64,000 bases of DNA from Pseudomonas sp. H3(2019) (GTDB taxonomy: Bacteria > Pseudomonadota > Gammaproteobacteria > Pseudomonadales > Pseudomonadaceae). The translations under genes and the position numbers were made by a program. The notes under the pieces are model-generated. The model worked only from the letters and a program-made list of their open reading frames with translations. It was not told the origin of the DNA and searched no databases. Location: the NCBI RefSeq assembly GCF_007713465.1, contig NZ_VMSG01000001.1, positions 310,001 to 374,000 of the forward strand, read 5' to 3'. Below are positions 44,540 to 54,148 of this stretch, one piece after another; positions within the stretch are counted from its first letter, which is position 1; every line of letters begins with the position of its first letter.

Positions 44540-44821
44540 CGTTTAAGTCCTCATGGCCATCTGTGTGGCCGGCGAATAGTGGCTACGGTTAGTGCAACGC
44601 AAGGCAGAAAACAGCGTTTATCTGTTGGAGCGAGTGTGGGCCCGACGCGGGCCAGAACCTTATCCATGGGCGACATGCCCCAATCTGTTCCCGACGCTCA
44701 ACCCCCGGTGGTTGTGGGCTGGTCGCGATAAGCATGTGAATGTCGCAGATAGGTAAATGGGCAATCTGCGCTATACGCAGAATTGGCAACATGAGGCCGA
44801 CAGTCGGCCGTGGAGATCAGT
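44540..44821. promoter_or_regulatory. divergent gbcA / gbcB control region with CGAC repeats
   Basis: Half-sites CATGGGCGAC (44665-44674) and TGTTCCCGAC (44686-44695) share CGAC at 21-base spacing, as at cbcX and caiX/cdhR. A second pair of GTCGC elements (around 44734 and 44754) is spaced 20 bases. Nearer gbcB a dyad TCTGCG-N5-CGCAGA (44765-44781) lies 41 bases before its start. GbdR is known to activate gbcA and gbcB in P. aeruginosa; which repeat it uses here is inferred. Confidence 0.5.
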
Positions 44822-45922
44822 ATGTCCAATAGTTTCCTGAACCCGGTAACCACCCAGACCTGGGCCAATGGTCGGCACATTGTCCGTTGCGTCAAAGTCA
44901 TCCAGGAAACCTGGGACGTGCGGACCTTCTGCTTCATGGCCGACCAGCCGATCATGTTCTTCTTCAAACCGGGACAGTTCGTCACCCTGGAGCTGGAAAT
45001 CGACGGTGTGCCGATCATGCGTTCGTACACTATTTCCAGTTCGCCGTCGGTGCCTTACAGCTTTTCGGTAACCATCAAGCGCGTGCCGGGCGGCAAGGTT
45101 TCCAACTGGTTGCACGACACCCTGCACGAAGGTCAGGAACTGGCGGTGCACGGGCCGGTCGGGCTGTTCAACGCGATGGATTTCACCGCACCGAAAGTGC
45201 TCTATCTCAGCGGTGGCGTCGGGATCACGCCGGTAATGTCCATGGCTCGCTGGTTCTACGACACCAACGGCAACGTCGACATGGTGTTTATCCACAGCGC
45301 CCGCTCGCCGAAAGACATCATTTACCACCGCGAGCTGGAGCACATGGCGTCGCGGATCGACAACTTCAGCCTGCACCTGATCTGTGAGAAGCACGGACTG
45401 GGTGAGCCTTGGGCCGGTTATCGCGGCTACCTGAATCATAAAATGCTGGAGCTGATGGCGCCGGACTTCCTTGAGCGTGAGGTCTTCTGCTGCGGCCCGA
45501 CCCCTTACATGCATGCGGTCAAACGCCTGCTGGAAGCCGCGGGCTTCGACATGAAGCGTTACCACGAAGAGTCTTTCGGTGCTACACCGCCCGAGGCCCG
45601 TGCCGATGCGGTGGAGCAAGCCGAACAAGCGGCCGACGCCCCGGAAGTCGATGTGGCGGATCTGCATCAGGTGGAATTCACCGCATCCGGCAAAAGCATC
45701 CGCGTGGCACCGGGCGAAACCGTCCACGCCGCCGCCGCCAAGCTTGGCCTGTTGATTCCGAAAGCCTGCGGCATGGGGATCTGCGGAACGTGCAAGGTGA
45801 TGAAGCTGGGCGGGGAGGTCGAGATGGAGCACAACGGCGGGATCACCGAAGAAGACGAAGCCGAGGGTTATATTCTGTCGTGCTGCAGCGTGCCGAAGGG
45901 GGATGTGCGGATCGAGTTTTAA
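44822..45922 (+). CDS. gbcB: glycine betaine monooxygenase reductase GbcB
   Basis: A 366-residue NAD(P)H reductase feeding GbcA. Residues about 20-270 form the FAD- and NAD-binding ferredoxin reductase module (RSYTISSSP for FAD, LSGGVGITPVMSMARW for the pyridine nucleotide, FCCGPTPYM near its end). A C-terminal 2Fe-2S ferredoxin domain has C316, C321, C324 and C354. The ATG at 44822 with GGAG upstream is chosen over an in-frame GTG four codons earlier that overlaps that site. It is divergent from gbcA and convergent with ltaA. Confidence 0.95.
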   Translation: MSNSFLNPVTTQTWANGRHIVRCVKVIQETWDVRTFCFMADQPIMFFFKPGQFVTLELEIDGVPIMRSYTISSSPSVPYSFSVTIKRVPGGKVSNWLHDTLHEGQELAVHGPVGLFNAMDFTAPKVLYLSGGVGITPVMSMARWFYDTNGNVDMVFIHSARSPKDIIYHRELEHMASRIDNFSLHLICEKHGLGEPWAGYRGYLNHKMLELMAPDFLEREVFCCGPTPYMHAVKRLLEAAGFDMKRYHEESFGATPPEARADAVEQAEQAADAPEVDVADLHQVEFTASGKSIRVAPGETVHAAAAKLGLLIPKACGMGICGTCKVMKLGGEVEMEHNGGITEEDEAEGYILSCCSVPKGDVRIEF

Positions 45923-45940
45923 CCCGTTACTCCGGGGGAA

Positions 45941-45991
45941 GGGACGCAGAGCGTCCCGGGCTGCATTCCCACGCTCCGCGTGGGAACGATC
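45941..45991. repeat. partial composite palindromic repeat
   Basis: A shortened copy with the inner GGGACGC..GCGTCCC hairpin followed by one ATTCCCACGC..GGGAACGATC hairpin. It fills the gap between the convergent stops of gbcB and ltaA. Confidence 0.75.
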
Positions 45992-46004
45992 AGAGTGGTG
46001 GGGG

Positions 46005-47045
46005 TTAGCGGGACATCACTTCGCGAATATCCGCCGCCAACTCCCGGACCCGCTCTTCTTCGGTATCCCACGAGCACATGAAGCGGGCGCCGCCTTTGCC
46101 GATGAAGGTGTAGAAACGCCAGCTCTTGGCGGTCAGTGCTGCGACGGCCGATTCTGAGAGTTGCAGGAACACGCCGTTGGCTTGTACCGGGAACATCAGT
46201 TCAACGCCTGGAATGTCGCTCACCAGTTCGGCCAGCAACTGCGCGCAGTAGTTGGCGTGGCGAGCGTGTTTGAGCCAGGCGTCGTTTTCCAGCAGGCCGA
46301 CCCATGGCGCCGAGAGGAAACGCATTTTCGACGCCAGTTGCCCGGCCTGCTTGCAGCGGTAGTCGAAGTCTTCAGCGAGTTTCTGGTTGAAGAACAGAAT
46401 CGCCTCACCCACCGCCATGCCGTTTTTCGTGCCGCCGAAGCACAACACGTCAACGCCGGCTTTCCAGGTCAGGTCGGCGGGCGAGCAGTTGAGGAACGCG
46501 CAGGCGTTGGAGAAGCGTGCGCCGTCCATGTGCAGGTTCAGGCCCAGTTCCTTGCAGGTGGCGCTGATGGCGCGGATTTCTTCCGGGGTATAGACGCTGC
46601 CGACTTCGGTGGCCTGGGTCAGGGTTACGACGCGCGGTTTCGGGTAGTGAATGTCCTGGCGCTTGAGGGCGATTTCGCGGATCGATTCCGGAGTCAGCTT
46701 GCCGTTTTCAGTGCGTGCGATCAGCAGCTTGGAGCCGTTGGAGAAGAATTCCGGCGCGCCGCATTCGTCGGTTTCGACGTGGGCGGTTTCCGAGCAGATC
46801 ACGCTGTGGTAGCTCTGGCACAGTGACGACAGCGCCAGGGAGTTGGCGGCGGTGCCGTTGAAGGCGAAGAACACTTCGCAGTCGGTTTCGAACAATTTGC
46901 GGAAATCGTCCGAGGCGCGTGCCGTCCACTCATCGTCGCCATAGGCGCGTTGGTGGCCTTGATTGGCCTGTTCCATGGCGGCCCAGGCTTCCGGGCAGAT
47001 ACCGGAATAGTTGTCGCTGGCGAATTGTTGGCTCTTGTCGGTCAT
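46005..47045 (-). CDS. ltaA: low-specificity L-threonine aldolase
   Basis: A 346-residue PLP enzyme that reversibly cleaves L-threonine and allo-threonine to glycine and acetaldehyde. The PLP lysine is in CFGGTKNGMAVGEA (about residue 207), and the substrate-binding FAFNGTAANSLAL and MDGARFSNA blocks are present. The start at 47045 has GGAG upstream. Its position between gbcB and glyA, as in P. aeruginosa, links it to glycine homeostasis during betaine breakdown. Confidence 0.95.
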   Translation of the reverse strand: MTDKSQQFASDNYSGICPEAWAAMEQANQGHQRAYGDDEWTARASDDFRKLFETDCEVFFAFNGTAANSLALSSLCQSYHSVICSETAHVETDECGAPEFFSNGSKLLIARTENGKLTPESIREIALKRQDIHYPKPRVVTLTQATEVGSVYTPEEIRAISATCKELGLNLHMDGARFSNACAFLNCSPADLTWKAGVDVLCFGGTKNGMAVGEAILFFNQKLAEDFDYRCKQAGQLASKMRFLSAPWVGLLENDAWLKHARHANYCAQLLAELVSDIPGVELMFPVQANGVFLQLSESAVAALTAKSWRFYTFIGKGGARFMCSWDTEEERVRELAADIREVMSR

Positions 47046-47401
47046 GGCCGGCTCCGTGGTCGATGATGGTGCGCACTGTACCCAAGATTGGCGGGGGAGC
47101 ACACGCGATGTGTCTGTCAGAAAAATACAAAGACGTTAGGCAATTATGCACATGACTACACGCGACGGTGCGCTGAACCTTCTATAGGAGCTGCCGCAGC
47201 CTTCGGCAGCTACGCCGAGCGTGTCGCGACTGCTGGTCAGTGGTCGCTCTTTGGGCGTATGTCGTAAACGCACCTTTACGTGGCGTCCATAGGCATTTGA
47301 CCTGTCTGCGCCGGCCATACCATCGCATCCAAAGGGCACTGCCGTAAGGTACGTGCCTCACCGAGACGAAAGGCGCACAAGCCGCCGCTGGGAGAGACGC
47401 G
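47046..47401. promoter_or_regulatory. divergent region ltaA / glyA-sox operon
   Basis: A 356-base gap. It holds a REP-half hairpin (GCTGCCG..CGGCAGC, 47190-47210) and GTCG elements around 47228-47272 with 20- and 18-base spacing. In P. aeruginosa the glyA1-sox operon answers to sarcosine through SouR, another GlxA-type regulator, not encoded in this window; those GTCG elements are candidates. I see no open frame with a ribosome site and no riboswitch core. Confidence 0.4.
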
Positions 47402-48655
47402 ATGTTCAGCAAGCAAGACCAGATCAAGGGTTACGACGATGCACTGCTGGCGGCGATGAATGCCGAAGAGCTGCGCCAGGAAGATCACATCGAGCTGATC
47501 GCGTCAGAGAACTACACCAGCAAACGCGTCATGGAAGCGCAAGGCAGTGGCCTGACCAACAAATACGCCGAAGGTTATCCGGGCAAGCGCTACTACGGCG
47601 GCTGCGAGCATGTCGACAAGGTTGAAGCCCTGGCCATCGAACGCGCCAAACTGCTGTTCGGTGCCGACTACGCCAACGTCCAGCCGCACTCCGGCTCTTC
47701 GGCCAACAGTGCTGTGTACCTGGCTCTGATCCAGCCTGGCGACACGATCCTCGGCATGAGCCTGGCCCACGGTGGTCACCTGACCCACGGCGCCAAGGTG
47801 TCGTCCTCGGGCAAGCTGTATAACGCCGTGCAGTACGGCATCGACACCAAAACCGGCCTGATCGACTACGACGAAGTCGAGCGTCTGGCCGTCGAATGCA
47901 AGCCGAAGATGATCGTCGCCGGCTTCTCGGCTTACTCCAAGACTCTGGACTTCCCGCGTTTCCGTCAGATCGCCGACAAAGTCGGTGCGCTGCTGTTCGT
48001 CGACATGGCGCACGTCGCCGGTCTGGTGGCTGCCGGTTTGTACCCGAACCCGCTGCCGTACGCTGATGTGGTGACCACCACCACTCACAAGACCCTGCGT
48101 GGTCCACGTGGCGGCCTGATCCTGGCCAAGTCCAACGAAGAAATCGAGAAGAAGCTCAACGCGGCCGTTTTCCCGGGTGCCCAGGGCGGCCCGCTGATGC
48201 ACGTGATCGCCGCCAAGGCCGTGTGCTTCAAGGAAGCGCTGGAGCCGGGCTTCAAGGTCTATCAGCAACAAGTGATCGACAACGCCCAGGCAATGGCCGG
48301 CGTTTTCATCAAACGTGGCTACGATGTAGTGTCCGGCGGTACTGATAACCACCTGTTCCTGGTGAGCCTGATCCGTCAGGGCCTGACCGGTAAGGAAGCC
48401 GACGCCGCTTTGGGTCGTGCCCACATCACCGTGAACAAGAACGCCGTACCGAACGATCCACAATCGCCGTTTGTCACCTCCGGCCTGCGTATTGGCACCC
48501 CGGCGGTCACCACCCGCGGCTTCAAGGTTACCCAGTGCGTTGAACTGGCCGGCTGGATCTGCGACATCCTCGACAACCTCGGCGACGCCGATGTCGAGGC
48601 CAATGTTGCCAAGCATGTGGCAGCCCTGTGCGCAGACTTCCCGGTTTATCGCTGA
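47402..48655 (+). CDS. glyA: serine hydroxymethyltransferase GlyA
   Basis: A 417-residue PLP enzyme that interconverts glycine plus 5,10-methylene-tetrahydrofolate with serine. The PLP lysine is in [15 protein letters not shown] (about 228), and the folate and substrate residues around GSSANSAVY and MAHVAGL are intact. It is first in glyA-soxBDAG-purU-fdhA. It uses the methylene-tetrahydrofolate made by sarcosine oxidase to turn the product glycine into serine. GGGAGAG lies upstream of the ATG. Confidence 0.97.
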   Translation: MFSKQDQIKGYDDALLAAMNAEELRQEDHIELIASENYTSKRVMEAQGSGLTNKYAEGYPGKRYYGGCEHVDKVEALAIERAKLLFGADYANVQPHSGSSANSAVYLALIQPGDTILGMSLAHGGHLTHGAKVSSSGKLYNAVQYGIDTKTGLIDYDEVERLAVECKPKMIVAGFSAYSKTLDFPRFRQIADKVGALLFVDMAHVAGLVAAGLYPNPLPYADVVTTTTHKTLRGPRGGLILAKSNEEIEKKLNAAVFPGAQGGPLMHVIAAKAVCFKEALEPGFKVYQQQVIDNAQAMAGVFIKRGYDVVSGGTDNHLFLVSLIRQGLTGKEADAALGRAHITVNKNAVPNDPQSPFVTSGLRIGTPAVTTRGFKVTQCVELAGWICDILDNLGDADVEANVAKHVAALCADFPVYR

Positions 48656-48678
48656 GCGCGGTTTTGGAGTAAATGACT

Positions 48679-49929
48679 ATGCAACGCTACTCAGGCTTCG
48701 GCCTCTTCAAACACTCCCTCAGCCACCACGAAAACTGGCAGCGGATGTGGCGCACGCCGACTCCGAAAAAAGTCTACGACGTGGTCATCGTCGGCGGCGG
48801 CGGGCATGGTCTGGCGACCGCCTACTACCTGGCCAAGGAACACGGCATCACTAACGTGGCCGTGGTCGAGAAGGGCTGGCTGGGCGGCGGTAACACCGCG
48901 CGCAACACCACCATCGTGCGTTCCAACTACCTGTGGGACGAATCGGCGCACCTGTACGAACACGCGATGAAACTCTGGGAAGGTCTGTCCCAGGACCTGA
49001 ACTACAACGTGATGTTCTCCCAGCGTGGCGTCTACAACCTGTGCCACACCCTGCAGGATATTCGTGATTCCGAGCGTCGGGTCAGCGCCAACCGCCTTAA
49101 CGGCGTCGATGGCGAACTGTTGACCGCTCAGCAAGTGGCTGACGAGATTCCATACCTCGACTGCTCGAAAAATACGCGCTACCCGGTGATGGGCGCTACC
49201 GTCCAGCGTCGCGGCGGCGTGGCCCGTCACGATGCCGTGGCCTGGGGCTTTGCCCGTGCGGCCGATGCCTTGGGCGTGGACCTGATCCAGCAGACCGAAG
49301 TGATCGGTTTCCGCAAGGAAAACGGCGTGTGCATCGGCGTTGAAACCAACAAGGGCTTCATCGGCGCCAAGCGCGTCGGCGTGGTCACGGCGGGTAACTC
49401 CGGGCACATGGCCAAACTGGCCGGTTTCCGTCTGCCGATCGAATCGCACCCACTGCAAGCGCTGGTGTCCGAGCCGATCAAACCGATTATCGACAGCGTG
49501 ATCATGTCCAACGCCGTACACGGTTACATCAGCCAGTCCGACAAGGGCGACCTGGTAATCGGTGCCGGTATCGACGGTTACAACGGCTACGGCCAGCGCG
49601 GTTCGTACCCGGTGATCGAGCACACCATCCAGGCCATCGTCGAGATGTTCCCGGTCTTGTCCCGCGTACGCATGAACCGCCAGTGGGGCGGCATCGTCGA
49701 CACCACGCCGGACGCATGCCCGATCATCTCGAAAACACCGGTGCCGAACATGTTCTTCAACTGCGGTTGGGGCACTGGTGGTTTCAAAGCAACTCCAGGC
49801 TCGGGCAACGTGTTTGCCGCCAGTCTTGCCAAGGGTGAAATGCACCCATTGGCTGCACCTTTCTCCATCGACCGTTTCCACAACGGTGCGTTGATCGATG
49901 AACACGGCGCTGCTGCCGTCGCCCACTAA
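48679..49929 (+). CDS. soxB: sarcosine oxidase beta subunit SoxB
   Basis: A 416-residue flavoprotein subunit of the four-chain sarcosine oxidase. The FAD motif is [17 protein letters not shown] (about 35-51), followed by [18 protein letters not shown]184 (in [11 protein letters not shown]) aligns with the covalently flavinylated histidine of the corynebacterial enzyme. Oxidation of sarcosine happens here; the methylene group goes to tetrahydrofolate on SoxA. The second ATG (48679) is preferred because GGAG lies nine bases upstream; the ATG at 48673 would be only three bases from it. Confidence 0.96.
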   Translation: MQRYSGFGLFKHSLSHHENWQRMWRTPTPKKVYDVVIVGGGGHGLATAYYLAKEHGITNVAVVEKGWLGGGNTARNTTIVRSNYLWDESAHLYEHAMKLWEGLSQDLNYNVMFSQRGVYNLCHTLQDIRDSERRVSANRLNGVDGELLTAQQVADEIPYLDCSKNTRYPVMGATVQRRGGVARHDAVAWGFARAADALGVDLIQQTEVIGFRKENGVCIGVETNKGFIGAKRVGVVTAGNSGHMAKLAGFRLPIESHPLQALVSEPIKPIIDSVIMSNAVHGYISQSDKGDLVIGAGIDGYNGYGQRGSYPVIEHTIQAIVEMFPVLSRVRMNRQWGGIVDTTPDACPIISKTPVPNMFFNCGWGTGGFKATPGSGNVFAASLAKGEMHPLAAPFSIDRFHNGALIDEHGAAAVAH

Positions 49930-49944
49930 CAGGAGAAATTTCCT

Positions 49945-50274
49945 ATGTTGCACATCTTCTGTCCTCACTGCGGCGAGCTGCGCTCTGAAGAGGAATTCCA
50001 TGCATCCGGCCAGGCGCATATCCCGCGCCCACTGGACCCGAACACCTGCACCGACGAGGAGTGGGGCGACTACATGTTCTTCCGCGATAACCCTCGCGGC
50101 TTGCACCATGAGCTGTGGGATCACGTCGCCGGTTGCCGTCAGTATTTCAACGCCACCCGTGACACCGTGACCTACGAGATTCTTGAAACCTACAAGATCG
50201 GCACCAAGCCACAGTTCACCGACAAGACTGAAAGTCCGAAAGCGGCCGCGCAGGCTCTGGGAGCGAAGGTATGA
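49945..50274 (+). CDS. soxD: sarcosine oxidase delta subunit SoxD
   Basis: A 109-residue subunit that binds zinc in known structures: CPHCG (7-11) with a His and a further Cys (VAGCRQYF) complete the site. It stabilises the SoxA-SoxB complex. AGGAG precedes the ATG, and its stop overlaps the soxA start by four bases. Confidence 0.95.
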   Translation: MLHIFCPHCGELRSEEEFHASGQAHIPRPLDPNTCTDEEWGDYMFFRDNPRGLHHELWDHVAGCRQYFNATRDTVTYEILETYKIGTKPQFTDKTESPKAAAQALGAKV

Positions 50275-53200
50275 GCCAGATCAATCGCCTGTCCAACGGT
50301 GGACGGATCGACCGCAACAAAGTCCTGAGCTTCACCTTCAACGGCCAGAGCTACAAAGGCTTTGAAGGTGACTCCCTGGCCGCTGCATTGCTGGCCAACG
50401 GCGTCGACATCATCGGTCGCAGTTTCAAGTATTCGCGTCCTCGCGGGATCTTCGCCGCAGGCGCCGAAGAGCCGAACGCCGTGCTGCAGATCGGTGCCAC
50501 CGAAGCCACGCAAATTCCTAACGTGCGCGCCACTCAACAGGCGCTGTACCAGGGTCTCGTCGCCACCAGCACCAACGGCTGGCCGAGCGTGAACAACGAC
50601 ATGATGGGGATTCTCGGCAAGGTCGGCGGCAAGCTGATGCCACCGGGTTTCTACTACAAAACCTTCATGTACCCGCAATCGTTCTGGATGACCTACGAGA
50701 AGTACATTCGTAAGGCCGCAGGTCTTGGCCGTTCGCCGACCGAAAACGATCCGGACACCTACGACTACATGAACCAGCACTGCGACGTGCTGATCGTCGG
50801 CGGTGGCCCGGCCGGTCTGGCGGCTGCCCTGGCAGCTGCGCGCAGCGGCGCCCGAGTGATTCTGGCCGATGAACAGGAAGAGTTTGGCGGCAGCCTGCTC
50901 GATTCCCGTGAAAGCCTCGACGGCAAACCGGCGACTGAATGGGTGGCCAGCGTTATCGCTGAACTCAAAGGTTTGCCGGACGTGCTGCTGTTGCCTCGTG
51001 CGACCGTCAACGGTTACCACGACCACAACTTCCTGACCATTCACGAACGCCTCACCGATCACCTCGGCGACCGCGCACCGATTGGCCAGGTTCGTCAGCG
51101 CATCCACCGGGTTCGCGCCAAGCGTGTAGTGCTGGCGACGGGGGCTCACGAGCGTCCACTGGTCTACGGCAACAACGACGTACCGGGCAACATGCTCGCC
51201 GGTGCCGTCTCGACTTATATCCGCCGTTACGGCGTCGCACCGGGCAAGAAACTGGTGCTGTCGACCAACAACGATCACGCCTACCGCGTGGCGCTGGACT
51301 GGCTCGACGCCGGCCTGCAAGTGGTGGCCATCGCCGATGCGCGGAGCAATCCTCGCGGTGCGCTGGTAGAAGAAGCACGCGCCAAAGGCATTCGCATCCT
51401 GACCGGCAGCGCCGTCATCGAAGCACGCGGCAGCAAGCGCGTCTCCGCCGCTCGTGTTGCCGCGATCGACGTCAAGGCGCACACCGTCACCAGCCCTGGC
51501 GAATGGCTTGAATGCGATCTGGTTGCCAGTTCCGGCGGCTACAGCCCGGTGGTTCACCTGGCGTCGCACTTGGGCGGTAAACCAATTTGGCGTGAAGACA
51601 TCCTCGGTTTCATCCCCGGCGAAGCACCGCAAAAACGCGTCTGCGTTGGCGGCATCAATGGCGTCTACAGCCTCGGCGATTCCCTGGCCGACGGTTTTGA
51701 AGGCGGCGTGCGCGCGGCCAGCGAAGCCGGCTTCAAAGCGGTCGAAGGCGTCCTGCCAAAAGCCCTGAGCCGTGTCGAAGAGCCGACTCTGGCGCTGTTC
51801 CAGGTGCCGCATGAGAAGGCTACCGCACGTGCGCCGAAGCAATTCGTCGACCTGCAGAACGACGTCACCGCTGCCGCCATCGAACTGGCGACCCGCGAGG
51901 GCTTCGAGTCGGTCGAGCACGTCAAGCGTTACACCGCACTGGGCTTCGGTACTGACCAGGGCAAGCTCGGCAACGTCAACGGTCTGGCCATCGCCGCTCG
52001 TTCGCTGAACGTGACCATCCCGCAGATGGGCACCACCATGTTCCGCCCGAACTACACGCCGGTGACTTTCGGCGCGGTAGCCGGTCGTCACTGTGGGCAC
52101 ATCTTCGAGCCAGTGCGTTACACCGCACTGCACGCCTGGCACGTGAAGAACGGCGCCGAGTTCGAAGACGTCGGTCAGTGGAAACGTCCTTGGTACTTCC
52201 CGAAAAACGGTGAAGACCTGCATGCCGCAGTGAAACGCGAATGCCTGGCCGTGCGTGAAAGCGTTGGCCTGCTGGATGCCTCGACACTCGGCAAGATCGA
52301 CATTCAAGGCCCGGATGCGCGTGAGTTCCTCAACCGCGTCTACACCAACGCCTGGACCAAACTCGATGTGGGCAAGGCTCGCTATGGCCTGATGTGTAAA
52401 GAAGACGGGATGGTCTTCGACGACGGCGTTACCGCATGCCTCGCCGACAACCACTTCGTGATGACCACCACCACCGGCGGCGCTGCGCGCGTGCTGCAAT
52501 GGCTGGAAATCTACCACCAGACCGAATGGCCAGACCTGAAGGTGTACTTCACCTCGGTTACCGACCACTGGGCGACCATGACCCTGTCCGGGCCAAACAG
52601 CCGCAAGCTGCTCAGCGAAGTCACCGACATCGATCTGGACAGGGACGGCTTCCCGTTCATGACCTGGAAAGAAGGTTTGGTGGGCGGTGTACCGGCGCGG
52701 GTGTTCCGGATTTCGTTTACCGGTGAGCTGTCGTACGAAGTCAACGTGCAGGCCGACTACGCCATGGGCGTTCTGGAAAAAATCGTCGAGGCGGGCAAGA
52801 AGTACAACCTGACGCCGTATGGCACTGAAACCATGCACGTCCTGCGGGCCGAGAAGGGTTTCATCATCGTCGGCCAGGATACTGACAGCTCGATGACCCC
52901 GGACGACCTGAACATGGGCTGGTGCGTCGGTCGCACCAAACCGTTCTCGTGGATCGGCTGGCGTGGCATGAACCGTGAAGACTGTGTGCGTGATCAGCGC
53001 AAACAGTTGGTCGGCCTCAAGCCGATCGACCCGACCAAATGGCTGCCGGAAGGCGCGCAACTGGTGTTCAACACCAAGCAAACGATCCCGATGAGCATGG
53101 TCGGTCACGTGACCTCCAGCTACGCCCACAACTCCCTTGGCTATTCGTTTGCCATGGGTGTGGTCAAAGGCGGCTTGAAGCGTATCGGCGAGCGCGTGTT

Positions 53201-53288
53201 CGCGCCGTTGGCCGATGGCAGCGTGATCGAAGCGGAAATCGTTTCTTCGGTGTTCTTCGATCCGAAAGGCGATCGCCAGAACATCTAG
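50271..53288 (+). CDS. soxA: sarcosine oxidase alpha subunit SoxA
   Basis: A 1005-residue subunit with three parts. An N-terminal Fer2-like domain (about 1-100) lacks the cluster cysteines. The dinucleotide-binding part (about 160-580) has VLIVGGGPAGLAAALAAARSG. The C-terminal GcvT-like aminomethyltransferase (about 610-1000) forms 5,10-methylene-tetrahydrofolate. The start overlaps soxD by four bases. The three-part layout and length are standard. A REP pair follows the stop, before soxG. Confidence 0.96.
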   Translation: MSQINRLSNGGRIDRNKVLSFTFNGQSYKGFEGDSLAAALLANGVDIIGRSFKYSRPRGIFAAGAEEPNAVLQIGATEATQIPNVRATQQALYQGLVATSTNGWPSVNNDMMGILGKVGGKLMPPGFYYKTFMYPQSFWMTYEKYIRKAAGLGRSPTENDPDTYDYMNQHCDVLIVGGGPAGLAAALAAARSGARVILADEQEEFGGSLLDSRESLDGKPATEWVASVIAELKGLPDVLLLPRATVNGYHDHNFLTIHERLTDHLGDRAPIGQVRQRIHRVRAKRVVLATGAHERPLVYGNNDVPGNMLAGAVSTYIRRYGVAPGKKLVLSTNNDHAYRVALDWLDAGLQVVAIADARSNPRGALVEEARAKGIRILTGSAVIEARGSKRVSAARVAAIDVKAHTVTSPGEWLECDLVASSGGYSPVVHLASHLGGKPIWREDILGFIPGEAPQKRVCVGGINGVYSLGDSLADGFEGGVRAASEAGFKAVEGVLPKALSRVEEPTLALFQVPHEKATARAPKQFVDLQNDVTAAAIELATREGFESVEHVKRYTALGFGTDQGKLGNVNGLAIAARSLNVTIPQMGTTMFRPNYTPVTFGAVAGRHCGHIFEPVRYTALHAWHVKNGAEFEDVGQWKRPWYFPKNGEDLHAAVKRECLAVRESVGLLDASTLGKIDIQGPDAREFLNRVYTNAWTKLDVGKARYGLMCKEDGMVFDDGVTACLADNHFVMTTTTGGAARVLQWLEIYHQTEWPDLKVYFTSVTDHWATMTLSGPNSRKLLSEVTDIDLDRDGFPFMTWKEGLVGGVPARVFRISFTGELSYEVNVQADYAMGVLEKIVEAGKKYNLTPYGTETMHVLRAEKGFIIVGQDTDSSMTPDDLNMGWCVGRTKPFSWIGWRGMNREDCVRDQRKQLVGLKPIDPTKWLPEGAQLVFNTKQTIPMSMVGHVTSSYAHNSLGYSFAMGVVKGGLKRIGERVFAPLADGSVIEAEIVSSVFFDPKGDRQNI

Positions 53289-53332
53289 TGGCCTCGAATC
53301 CTGTGGGGTGGCAGCTGCACCGCGTTGACTGC

Positions 53333-53396
53333 ATCGCGAGCACGCTCGCTCCCACAGGAGATCGCGTAACCCTTGTGGGAGCGAGCCTGCTCGCGA
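53333..53396. repeat. REP pair inside the sox operon
   Basis: Inverted units ATCGCGAGCACGCTCGCTCCC and complement, 45 bases after the soxA stop and about 60 before the soxG start. Both genes encode subunits of one enzyme, so it is transcribed. Confidence 0.85.
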
Positions 53397-53454
53397 AGAC
53401 GGCAGAACAGCCACCACAAGGGCCGGAATCAACAGAATTCAAGACAGGTGCTTT

Positions 53455-54087
53455 ATGACCACAGCCAACGTTTACCAACAGCGCCCGACCACTGGGGCAA
53501 AGGCCGAGTCGTCGCTGCACCACGCGGGCCTGCAAAGCCTGGTGGGCAAGGGCCGTAAAAACGCCGGTGTCACCGTGCGTGAGAAAAAACTCCTGGGTCA
53601 CCTGACCCTTCGTGGCGATGCCCACAACCCGGCATTCGCTGCTGGCGTGCACAAGGCCCTGGGCCTTGAACTGCCGGTCGCGCTGACCGTGGTCGCCAAA
53701 GGCGAAACCAGCCTGCAATGGATGGGCCCGGACGAGTGGCTGCTGATCGTGCCGAGCGGCGAAGAATTTGCCGCCGAGAAGAAACTGCGTGAAGCCTTGG
53801 GCGATCTGCATATCGCTATCGTCAACGTCAGCGGCGGCCAGCAGATTCTTGAACTGAGCGGCCCGAAAGTCCGCGAAGTGCTGATGAAGTCCACCAGCTA
53901 CGACGTACACCCCAACAACTTTCCGGTGGGCAAAGCCGTGGGCACCGTGTTCGCCAAGTCGCAACTGGTGATCCGCCACACCGCTGAAGACACCTGGGAA
54001 CTGCTGATCCGTCGCAGCTTCTCGGATTACTGGTGGCTGTGGTTGCAGGATGCGGCTGCTGAGTATGGCCTTAGCGTTCAGGCCTGA
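53455..54087 (+). CDS. soxG: sarcosine oxidase gamma subunit SoxG
   Basis: A 210-residue gamma subunit. It has the aminomethyltransferase-like fold of SoxA's C-terminal domain (LQWMGPDEWLLI and VNVSGGQQILELSGPKVREVL) and completes the oxidase. The first 20 residues are less conserved. AGGTG precedes the ATG. A short palindromic repeat lies after its stop. Confidence 0.94.
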   Translation: MTTANVYQQRPTTGAKAESSLHHAGLQSLVGKGRKNAGVTVREKKLLGHLTLRGDAHNPAFAAGVHKALGLELPVALTVVAKGETSLQWMGPDEWLLIVPSGEEFAAEKKLREALGDLHIAIVNVSGGQQILELSGPKVREVLMKSTSYDVHPNNFPVGKAVGTVFAKSQLVIRHTAEDTWELLIRRSFSDYWWLWLQDAAAEYGLSVQA

Positions 54088-54094
54088 CACTGAT

Positions 54095-54125
54095 GATCGT
54101 TCCCACGCTCCGCGTGGGAACGATC
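54095..54125. repeat. short palindromic repeat, GATCGTTCCCACGC family
   Basis: A 31-base hairpin between soxG and purU, on the transcribed strand of the operon; eight bases after the soxG stop. Confidence 0.8.
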
Positions 54126-54148
54126 AGTAAACGAGGAGTCACCGCACT

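Noticed and set aside
47300..47401. A glycine riboswitch before glyA
   Set aside because: GGGAGAG is present, but it lies next to the ATG as ribosome site and the glycine aptamer core and its order of conserved blocks are absent.
50190..53432. A 1080-codon open frame antisense to soxA
   Set aside because: Same effect as above; soxA on the plus strand has complete domain motifs, a coupled start and the right length.
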